A DNA stretch of 10,000 nt, taken from assembly GCA_027946555.1 (NCBI GenBank), contig JAPEVC010000460.1, forward strand, positions 1 through 10,000, in the 5' to 3' direction. Shown in pieces: positions 1-6,812 of this stretch. The notes under the pieces are model-generated. The model searched no databases, had not been told where the DNA came from, and saw only the letters and a list, made by a program, of their open reading frames with translations. Origin of the DNA: Gnomoniopsis sp. IMI 355080. Lineage: Eukaryota; Ascomycota; Sordariomycetes; Diaporthales; Gnomoniaceae. The translations under genes were made by a program, and so were the position numbers. How positions within the stretch are numbered: position 1 is the first letter of the stretch; each line of letters starts with the position of its first letter.

Positions 1-127
1 GTTGTCCCTGTATCCATGAATGTGGGGTTGTCATAATCCCTGCTCGCATGCTGCAGGCACTCCCACTGCCGCGTCGAACATTGGAAAGTCGCGTCTCCCC
101 AAGCTCCAAATCTGGAATCGCCGAAAG
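1..127 (+). promoter_or_regulatory. Upstream/leader region of pnk1 with two short upstream ORFs
   Basis: No gene is complete here. If transcription starts upstream of position 16, the leader carries an ATG at 16 opening a 7-codon uORF (16-36, including the stop). A second ATG at 48 opens a uORF that runs to the TGA at 177-179 and so overlaps the first pnk1 start at 128. The pnk1 frame itself is open back to an ATG at 20, but that extension (Gly/Ser/Thr-rich, no recognisable motif) is less convincing than the start at 128. The transcription start is not visible, so whether the uORFs lie in the mRNA is inference. Confidence 0.35.
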
Positions 128-250
128 ATGCTGTTCTCAACCACCGTCCTACTTCGAGGTCGCCTGTACCACAACCTGAGAACAGCAGCAAATACTATCT
201 TTGCCAACGCTTCCCATCATATATCCAGCAAGCAACATCAGAGGCCAGAA
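128..250 (+). other. Putative mitochondrial presequence-coding segment of pnk1 (alternative start)
   Basis: The 41 residues between the first ATG (128) and the second in-frame ATG (251) begin MLFSTTVLLRGRLYHNL. They contain Arg at 10, 12 and 18, are rich in Ser/Thr/Ala/Asn, and have no acidic residue until Glu41. That composition is typical of a cleavable matrix-targeting peptide. Both ATGs have a purine at -3 (A at 125, G at 248). Leaky scanning or a second transcription start could give a nuclear form from 251. Targeting is inferred from composition only. Confidence 0.5.
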
Positions 251-1685
251 ATGTCCTCATCCAAGCGGTCCCTGGACGACAACGACCCATCCATTTCTCC
301 TCCTCCTAGCAAACGCAAGGTCCCGAGTAGCACAACAAGTATGTTCCCAGCTCTATTCTGAGCAGGAAAACAATACATGCGTGCTTGTGCTTGTTGCTAA
401 CGCTGTACTGACAGAGGCTGCTGTCGCCAACTTCTTCACCCCTGCCTCCCAAAAACCCAAAGTTGCAAGCCTAGTCAACTGGTCCGAGCGAAGCGTTGAC
501 GATCAGGCGCCACCGACACTACTGGTCGGACGTTATGAGAAGGGCAACGGTGCAGAGGATCCATCCATAGAAAGGAGAAAGATCGCGGCTTTTGATCTCG
601 ACGGTACCCTAATCAAGACCGCCTCAGGCAAACAGTTCAGCGACGATCCCCTCGACTGGAGATGGTGGCACCCAAAGGTCCCGGGCGAGCTTCAGAAGCT
701 ATACGAACAGGGCTATCGAGTCGTCATTCTTTCCAACCAGGCTGGCATCAATTTGCGGCCTGATCCGAAGAGCAAGGGCCCCAAAACCCCTAAGCGCCTG
801 CCCGCTTGGAAACAGAAGCTCAATGCTGTTCTGACCCAGCTCGACTTTCCAACCTCGGTTTACGCAGCCACCGGCAAAGACATGTTTCGCAAACCTCGAC
901 CTGGCATGTGGAAGGAGCTCTGTGAAGACTACGATTTAGCACAAGCTGGGGTTGATAAGGAGGGGAGTTTTTTCATCGGAGATGCTGGCGGACGAGTGGT
1001 TGAGCGAGCTGGGGAGGTCAAAGACTTTAGCTGCTCCGACCGAAACTTTGCACACAACATTGGTATTGGATACAAAACGCCCGAGGAGTATTTTCTTGGC
1101 GAGAATCCTCGGCACTTCCAGCAGGGGTTGGACTTCACCATTCAAGCCTACCGGCCTCAAGCTTTGAACGAACGTCTCGCAGCATTTCAGAAGGAAAACA
1201 AGCAAGAAATGGTCCTCTTTTGCGGGTCTCCAGGCGCCGGCAAGTCGAGTTTCTACCGAAACAACCTGGAAGCCCTCGGCTACAAACGGGTCAATCAAGA
1301 TATCCTTAAGACCCGGGATAAGTGCATCAAGGCCGCTCAGGAGTATCTCGAAAATGGTGACTCGGTGTGCATTGACAATACCAATGCCGACGCCGAGACA
1401 CGCGCCTACTGGATAAACCTGGCCAAGAAGCATCAAGTGCCTATCCGCTGCATCTGGTTCAAGACACCGCCCTTTTTGGCGGAGCACAACAACGCAGCCA
1501 GAGCTTTGAACAAGCAACTGAACTTCGAGGCCAGGGAACTGGTGCCCCAAATTGCTTTCAGCAGCTACGCGAAGAGGTTCAAGGAGCCAAAGTTGTCAGA
1601 AGGCTTCTCCGAGGTCATCGAGCAAGACTTTGTCTTCGTCGGTACCAAGGAGGACCACGCAATCTGGGCAAAGTATTGGGTCTGA
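128..1685 (+). CDS. pnk1: Bifunctional polynucleotide 3'-phosphatase / 5'-kinase (one intron)
   Basis: Exons 128-338 and 415-1685 give 493 residues. The intron 339-414 has donor GTATGT, branch CTAAC at 397-401 and acceptor ACAG, and it joins phase 1 to phase 1 (T-T-K-A-A-V). PNKP family enzymes restore 3'-OH and 5'-phosphate ends at DNA breaks before ligation. The HAD phosphatase half shows DLDGT at 131-135 (nucleophile D131, acid/base D133), motif II S177 in ILSNQAG, motif III K230 in RKPRPG and motif IV GDAGGR with D260. The kinase half shows the P-loop GSPGAGKS at 341-348, DNTN at 391-394 and a lid-like R433. There is no FHA domain, as is usual in fungi. From the second ATG (251, residue 42) the product is 452 residues, nearer to the roughly 420 of fission yeast Pnk1. 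K46-R47 and K62-R63-K64 look like a bipartite nuclear signal. Retaining the intron would end the frame at 361. Confidence 0.95.
339..414 (+). other. Intron of pnk1
   Basis: A 76-nt intron with donor GTATGT, branch CTAAC (397-401) and acceptor ACAG. Its removal joins the basic N-terminal exon to the frame that starts A-A-V-A-N-F-F. Since 76 is not a multiple of 3, retention shifts the frame and terminates at 359-361. Confidence 0.9.
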
Positions 1686-2896
1686 GCAAGAGATGACATA
1701 ATTGACTCTCCCACGATTATCGTCCACAGCCGTCTGTGGCAGAAAGCGTCTCACAGCAAACGACCGACAGTGAATCCTCCTTCAAGACCTCGTCTATCAA
1801 GGTGCCTGCCCAAAAGCGCGACATAAGTCATAACATCACTACCGACCAAGAAGAACTCAAAACCAAGCTTGTACGCCAAAACAAGCCACCATGCTCGGCA
1901 CCATATGTACTCTCGACCCGTTGAGAGATGTGCTTGCGGCAATGCAGTCGCCCGAATGTGAACCATTCGACGCGCCCAAAGGCCCCTGGAGGACCCTTCT
2001 CTGAGTGTGGCCACCAGCCTATTCTCGGACTAGTAGTCTTAAATTCCTATCATAAGTATTGGCGCAGTCGATTCTCTGCCGTGACAGAACAATGATCACA
2101 GAGGACGAGGGGAAAGAGGAGATTACAAGACCAGGAAGTGCTGCCTCTTCTCCTGATTTGAGTCACTAACTGTCTCCTCCATATCTTCGTGGTTGTCTCC
2201 CCCAGAGATCCTGCCATATCAGCCCGCGTGGTCTGCACTCGACACAACTGAGATTTCATCCTCGCGCAAGGCCACCAAGTCCAACAACCCTCATATATGC
2301 AATTTGACGTAAATTGCGAGCGCAGATAAGAGCAGTAGTGCAACTCTGACGAGACAGCTGTTCGGAGAGATCACCTCCAACGTACTTGGCGAGACCCGTG
2401 AACGAGATCCGTCCATTCTTTCCCCATATGTGGCAGCTACTGTTGCACAATCGCATGGCGCCTTTCCGAGCATTCCGCCGCTGTTTCATCAGATCAAGCC
2501 CACGAACGAGCGAAGTTGTGTTATTGGTACATTGACCGAGTGCTGTTCAGAGAGTGGATAGTGCATATCTTTAGACGGCTAAATCGTGGGAATACCACAA
2601 CACTCGCCCGGATATACACCTGCATGTGCATCAGACATATCATACAATTCGTAGCAACACGCAAAAGCGGGTTTTGAAAATTGCATCAGCGAAAGAGAGG
2701 AAGCCCTTTTGTGATCTGATAAGCACGTCAACGCGGTGCCCATTGCGCCATCTGCGATTTGATCACGCAAATCGCCGCTTTGTCGACTATAGGCCAGCAC
2801 CCCGACTTCCGACATCGTTGAATGGGGTCCGGCTCTTTGATGGCGGCGGCGGGTGAGGGGGAACCGGAGTATTTCAGCGACCGGCGATCGCGGGCG
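1686..2896. other. Intergenic: pnk1 3' region and upstream part of the dioxygenase promoter
   Basis: About 1.2 kb without a credible gene on either strand. Open frames are short, lack recognisable motifs and mostly begin at non-ATG codons. The first few hundred bases presumably hold the pnk1 3'-UTR, though no canonical AATAAA was noticed there. Regulatory candidates are a 7-5-7 inverted repeat at 2299-2317 and an inverted CCAAT box (ATTGG) at 2523-2527. Base composition is mixed, with no AT-rich RIP-like block. Confidence 0.6.
2299..2317. repeat. Perfect 7-bp inverted repeat around a GACGT core
   Basis: GCAATTT (2299-2305) and AAATTGC (2311-2317) are exact reverse complements separated by GACGT. 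With the preceding T the core reads TGACGTAA, which resembles a CRE/ATF-type bZIP half-palindrome. It lies about 700 bp upstream of the dioxygenase start. A role as a dimeric transcription-factor site is inference. Confidence 0.4.
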
Positions 2897-2905
2897 TATA
2901 TAAAG
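2897..2905 (+). promoter_or_regulatory. TATA box of the dioxygenase gene
   Basis: TATATAAAG lies 118 bp upstream of the ATG at 3015, after a GC-rich stretch and before an A/C-rich leader. Spacing suits a transcription start near 2930-2960 and a 5'-UTR of roughly 55-85 nt. A well-formed TATA box is often a mark of a regulated rather than housekeeping gene in fungi. Confidence 0.6.
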
Positions 2906-3014
2906 TATAGTGCATAGTGACTTCACCCTAGCACATTGAAGAGGCAGTTGCTTTGAAAGCACTGATTTACCCTCAATTTCAAGATTCATATAGGAATCAG
3001 ACTTTCCTTTCATC

Positions 3015-4252
3015 ATGCCTCATTCTACAGAGATTTCCCAGTACGCCTACGTGCCTGAGACGAAGGAGGATCTCGATTGGGCTGACCGTATGTGGAAACC
3101 ACCTGAATACCAGCAGATATGAAGTGAAATAATTACTGATCATTTCTCAGTTGCCACCATCGACCTCTCAAAATACGGCACGCCAGAAGGCACCAAAGAG
3201 CTAGCTGACACTTTGATTGAGGCCATCCGGACCAAGGGGTTCTTCTACGTCACCAACTTTGGCATCTCACAAGAGAAAGTTGACAGGCAATTCGCCCTTG
3301 GCAATGCCTTCTACAACTTACCCCTGGAGGAGAAGCTGAAGTACCAGCCAGATCTAGACTCTGGCGACTACAATGGCTACCGGCCGGGTGGCCGTCGCCT
3401 CCTGAGCGGTGGTGTTTACGACAAGACGGAGGTGTGGAACATGGCTACCAAGGATGGCCATATCACCCAGCCTATCCCGCAACTTCTGAAAGATAATTTG
3501 GACGAGATCGAGGCTTTTGCCAAGGTAGGTTCTCTCTCAAAGTCTCGAAAAGCCGTGTCACCTCAAAAAAGAACAGTGTGTTGTCTAACCTCACCTATCA
3601 GGAGCTGCATGACAAAGTCCTCGACCCCCTCAACCACCTCATTGCCCTCGCCCTCGAGCTACCCCCCGACTTCTTCACCAAGGTCCACCGCTGGGATGTC
3701 CACGACGAATCCCACCTGCGCTACATGAAGTACGGCAAGTTCTCGCCCGAGGAGCAAGCACAACTCACCGACGGGCTCTGGTCACCCGGCCACACAGACC
3801 TCGGCACCATCACGCTCCTCTTCCGCCAGCCCGTCGCGGCGCTGCAGGTCAAAGACCATGCGACGGGCGGCTGGAAGTGGGCCAAGCCGCTCGACGGCTC
3901 GCTCACCGTCAACACGTGCGACGCGCTGAGCTTTTTGACGGGCAACTACATCAAGAGCACGGTGCACCGCGTGGCGCTGCCGCCCAAGGACCAGCGCCAC
4001 GTTGACCGGTTGGGTTTGCTGTACTTTGCGCGCCCGCAAAATGATCTTGTGCTCAGCACCGTGACTGAGTCGCCGGTGCTGCAGCGGGCTGGCTTCACGC
4101 AGAATGAGTTTGAGCGGGAAGGGCACCGTGTGCCTACCATGGGCGAGTTCACGAAGCTCAAGCAGACGTGGCAGCAGGCTAAGATTCGGAGCTATGCGGA
4201 CAGTGATGGCGAGGTGATCTTGCCTGGATTTACGGGGCGGCGGTTTAACTAG
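3015..4252 (+). CDS. Fe(II)/2-oxoglutarate-dependent dioxygenase, isopenicillin-N-synthase-like (two introns)
   Basis: Exons 3015-3087, 3151-3524 and 3602-4252 give 365 residues. Introns 3088-3150 and 3525-3601 have GTATGT and GTAGGT donors and CTGAT/CTAAC branch points. The N-terminal DIOX_N-type region spans about residues 25-130 (ATIDLSKYG, RTKGFFYVTNFGI, LPLEEKLKY). The C-terminal jelly-roll region follows at about 180-290. Iron ligands are visible as H213-T-D215 (GHTDLGT) and H271 (TVHRV). The 2-oxoglutarate-binding Arg is probably R285. The usual R-x-S reads R-L-G here, so the Ser is replaced by Gly287. Such cytosolic enzymes hydroxylate or desaturate small molecules using O2 and 2-oxoglutarate; true isopenicillin N synthase uses no 2-oxoglutarate. 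The substrate cannot be predicted, and no biosynthetic neighbours are present. The start is supported by A at -3 and by the TATA box upstream. Exon 3 is markedly C-ending in codon use. Confidence 0.92.
3088..3150 (+). other. Intron 1 of the dioxygenase gene
   Basis: A 63-nt intron with donor GTATGT, branch CTGAT at 3136-3140 and acceptor CTCAG. It splits the Leu codon at residue 25 (phase 1) and joins ...DLDWAD to LATIDLSKYG, restoring the DIOX_N start. Confidence 0.88.
3525..3601 (+). other. Intron 2 of the dioxygenase gene
   Basis: A 77-nt phase-0 intron with donor GTAGGT, branch CTAAC at 3585-3589 and acceptor ATCAG. It joins EAFAK to ELHDKVLDPL. The nearer AG at 3575-3576 would shift the frame and is unlikely to be used. 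Confidence 0.88.
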
Positions 4253-4809
4253 GTGGAAGGGCGGAACGGACAGGGAGGTTGAGCCACGCACGAACGCGAC
4301 GCAGTCGCACTATGGCGAGATAAACGTCTCTTTCGGGGATGTTGGTGGGTTGGCTCTTCTTTCCGGTTGGTCATCCCATTTTACTCTTGTCCATGTGCTC
4401 GGGGTAAATCGGGCACACACATGTGGTGACGTGCATCATGTATGAGGCCAGACCGATGTTTCGAGTCTTTGTAAGCTGCTCAGCGTGTGTGTGGCTATAG
4501 CTGTTTGAGGAGGCGCACACGCAATATCACCCGTTTTCCTACGCTTTGTCGTCAACAAAAGACAAAAGTAGAACCAGTTCATACACTTGATTTGCTTCCC
4601 CTCGCTGAGTCGCTGTCTTGCTTCATCCTACGCTTTGCCTTTTCAGGTCAGCCATTCGGCGAAAGACATTGTCAGTATCGATATCTGTTCATCTATCTAT
4701 CTCCTTCCAAATTAGAGACTTCTTGGCAAGGACGAGACACACCAATCGTCATCTGTTGAGGGCCTTGCTGCATATACCTTACCTATCTCAACCCTTGTGA
4801 ACGGCAGGT

Positions 4810-4821
4810 CTGTCATGACAG
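4810..4821. repeat. 12-bp perfect palindrome CTGTCATGACAG
   Basis: The sequence is its own reverse complement. It is followed at once by a second inverted repeat, GGAGG (4821-4825) and CCTCC (4833-4837), with a 7-nt loop. It may bind a dimeric regulator or be part of the larger structured block to 4972; no function is established. Confidence 0.4.
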
Positions 4822-4896
4822 GAGGAATTAAACCTCCGGTTGGCCATCTTTCCCCCGGATTTGCCTACAATCCCGGTTCCCGGCGTCCCTGCTAGC

Positions 4897-4921
4897 GCTC
4901 CGTACCGGAGCCTCGGAGCCT
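4897..4921. repeat. 6-bp hairpin overlapping two tandem copies of CGGAGCCT
   Basis: GCTCCG (4897-4902) and CGGAGC (4906-4911) form a stem around TAC. The 8-mer CGGAGCCT occurs twice head to tail at 4906-4913 and 4914-4921, so the 5' arm could pair with either copy. A further stem, TGCGC/GCGCA, lies near 4956-4971. The local block is notably GC-rich compared with its flanks. Confidence 0.4.
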
Positions 4922-5985
4922 CATATCCGCTGCGCGAAAGACCGCCCGCCGGGTGCGCGGCCGTGCGCAAGCGTCGAAATAGAAACTTGATCACTTAACC
5001 AATTAGTGTCGGGGAAAGGAAGAGAAAAAAAAGCTTTAGTGGCTAGCTTGATTTTCCTTTTCGAAACCTCTGAGTTTGAGTCTTTTTTTGTCGTTCCCTG
5101 GCCGAAGCACGTCGATGAGTATAGTACTGATGCTGCTGCCCCCCCCCTCCTCTCCCATCAGCCGAGGTTTTTCTCCCTCAGGAATCTGCCCAGGAAAATG
5201 ACCATTTTTGTATCAAACGCGAGGCGCATGCGTGACGTCTTGGGAAGGCGGGGGGAGGCTTTGAAGGGGGGGAAAGGAAGAAGCCATCTTTACCATGTAA
5301 AGTATCCTTATTATAAACGAAGTGCTTCCCGGGTTGAACATGTCTGAGCCCTTTTGTGCGGCTCCACTTGGTGTTGGCTGCAAATCGGCAATTTCCTTGC
5401 GCTGGCGGCTCCAATTCGCTATTTTGGGGCTCAAATTCATCAACTAGGGCGGTTTCTGGTATAACGTGAAAAATTATGCGCCCTTCCCAGGGTTATTATG
5501 TTATTATGATGTATTGTTTTATGGTGTTTACTATGTATACGGAGACCTACCTCGTCATTGGGAATATACGCGTACACAAAGCCAATTACATACGTACTGT
5601 TTACTACCAGGGACACTTGTCGCAGCACAATCGCCCGCGGCCATAGGATCTGCAACCTGCAGCCGTAACAGACGAGGATCGTGATCACGCTTGAGAATTA
5701 CTCCCCCCCCCACCTGCGTAAATGTGTAGGCACAGAAAGAGAAGAAGAAAAAAAGGACTCGCTCGCTTCCTTTCGGCATCCACCCGCTCGCTTCAACGGC
5801 AACAGCCGCGCTTTTCCTGACTCCAGCTCCATCTTCATTGACTCCACGCCCCGCTGCAGCCCCCTTTGATCGTCGTCCGAGAGCCAATGCTTCACGAACG
5901 AGTTCATTCTTGTTTGCTCGACCGCCTACTTCTGTATGGCCCCGAACTCAACCCTTCTTCCTCCCCGTAACAGGCAGGAGCGTCG

Positions 5986-6126
5986 CCAATATAACATGGG
6001 GGAGGGGGTGGGAAGGGTGAAAGCCCGCGGAAGAGTGGGGGGGACCCAATGGGGGCTCAATTCCCGCCATGATAGAGACGTGACATTCAACATCCACACC
6101 TGTCAACACGTCCACTCCGCCCCAAT
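5986..6126 (+). promoter_or_regulatory. Cluster of three CCAAT boxes
   Basis: CCAAT occurs at 5986-5990, 6046-6050 and 6122-6126, all on the + strand and 60 and 76 bp apart. The last reads CCAATCGG, a close match to the HAP/CBC preference. They lie 690-830 bp before the ATG at 6813, which would put the core promoter near 6130-6300 and imply a long leader. This is pattern matching only. Confidence 0.35.
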
Positions 6127-6446
6127 CGGGAAGAAGAACATCCCCCCATATAGCCCCGTTCGCCTGTTCTTAGCCCTCTCCTGAAACCCCGGCCGGGCCT
6201 CATCGAAGCGAAGAGGACGATGACGGTATGCTGGTCTGTCAAGAAAAAGATGGAGACCGACAAAGGAAGAGAAAAAAAAGAGGAAAAAACGGCTTGAACC
6301 GTGGCCGTAGTATTATTACCCAGTCCCTTTCTGAATTTGCCTCTTTGCTCCACCCACTGCTAGCATCCCTCATGCGGTGAAATTCCACATCAACCCGAAT
6401 GCCATCCCATTACATTACTTTTTCCTTAATCCTCCACTCGAACCAA

Positions 6447-6465
6447 CATGTCCACTCGACATGTC
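6447..6465. repeat. 7-bp inverted repeat ACATGTC-CACTC-GACATGT
   Basis: Exact 7-bp arms at 6447-6453 and 6459-6465 are separated by 5 nt. This is the same arm and spacer geometry as the repeat at 2299-2317, although the sequence differs. It lies in the probable promoter or leader of the seven-helix protein gene. It could be a dimeric factor site or, if transcribed, a small hairpin. Confidence 0.4.
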
Positions 6466-6630
6466 ACATTCTCACCTCTACCATACCCTTTCGTCCCTTG
6501 TTTGATCCAAGAAATAATCCCTGTGAACATCCATTTATCCATACCGGCTGGTCGGTAACACACAAACCAGGTTCTCCTCCCACTTGGGACTCAGCCTTGC
6601 CGATACATATCGCCTCTGCACACCCCCTCC

Positions 6631-6637
6631 TGAGTCA
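6631..6637. promoter_or_regulatory. AP-1/Gcn4-type bZIP site (TGAGTCA)
   Basis: A perfect TGAGTCA (TGACTCA on the minus strand) lies 176 bp upstream of the ATG at 6813. This is the core bound by CpcA/Gcn4 and Yap-like factors in fungi. A single 7-mer is expected by chance about once in 8 kb when both strands are counted, so its significance is weak. Confidence 0.25.
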
Positions 6638-6669
6638 TAGACACATCCAGCGACCACTACCGCCAACGA

Positions 6670-6693
6670 ATGAACTCTTCACTCCCGGAGTGA
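6670..6693 (+). promoter_or_regulatory. Short uORF in the leader of the membrane-protein gene
   Basis: ATG at 6670 opens a frame of seven residues (MNSSLPE) closed by TGA at 6691-6693. No other ATG occurs from there to the start at 6813. The 120-nt interval is A/G-rich and largely unstructured, which would favour reinitiation. It is functional only if the leader is transcribed from upstream of 6670. Confidence 0.35.
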
Positions 6694-6812
6694 GTGAAAT
6701 CAGGAAAGGAAAAGAAAATAAAAGAAAGGAATAACAAAACAAAGAACAAAGTTGAAGAACAAAAGCCAGGAAGTGGAACGTCAGAAAGGGTGGGCGCCCA
6801 ACGCCCCAACCC

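Larger units (their letters stand above)
4253..6812. other. Long intergenic region: dioxygenase 3' end and promoter/leader of the membrane-protein gene
   Basis: About 2.56 kb with no convincing gene on either strand; the open frames are short, low in complexity and without motifs. It holds a GC-rich hairpin cluster at about 4806-4972, C-runs at 5139-5147 and 5703-5711, and G-rich tracts at 5250-5280 and 6000-6045. It also contains several CCAAT boxes, a CCCGGCCGGG palindrome at 6188-6197, an inverted repeat at 6447-6465 and an A/G-rich tract at 6700-6780. Strong purine/pyrimidine strand bias over 5000-6800 is typical of fungal promoters and 5' leaders. Confidence 0.6.

Noticed and set aside
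936..1550. Long minus-strand open frame opposite pnk1 (204 codons)
   Set aside because: It lies wholly antisense to well-conserved phosphatase and kinase motifs and has no recognisable domain; it is a composition shadow.
1736..1924. Plus-strand open frame after pnk1 (Ser/Thr/Lys-rich)
   Set aside because: It begins at a GTG rather than an ATG, is out of frame with pnk1, which already ends at a natural C terminus, and has no homologous motif; it is treated as 3'-UTR.
2579..3016. Minus-strand open frame of 145 codons upstream of the dioxygenase
   Set aside because: It covers the TATA box and 5'-UTR of the dioxygenase, has no motif, and its composition is not protein-like.
3782..4291. Minus-strand open frame opposite dioxygenase exon 3 (169 codons)
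   Set aside because: It is antisense to the HxD...H catalytic region in GC-rich codons; the Arg/Leu/Val-rich translation is typical of a shadow frame.
5555..5887. Minus-strand open frame of 110 codons in the large spacer
   Set aside because: It is Gly/Ala/Phe low-complexity derived from pyrimidine tracts, with no domain; no splice pattern extends it.
6285..6370. tRNA-like signals on the minus strand (GGTTCAAGCC B-box-like sequence followed by T6)
   Set aside because: The last B-box base does not match, there is no acceptor stem, and the A-box candidate is poor.
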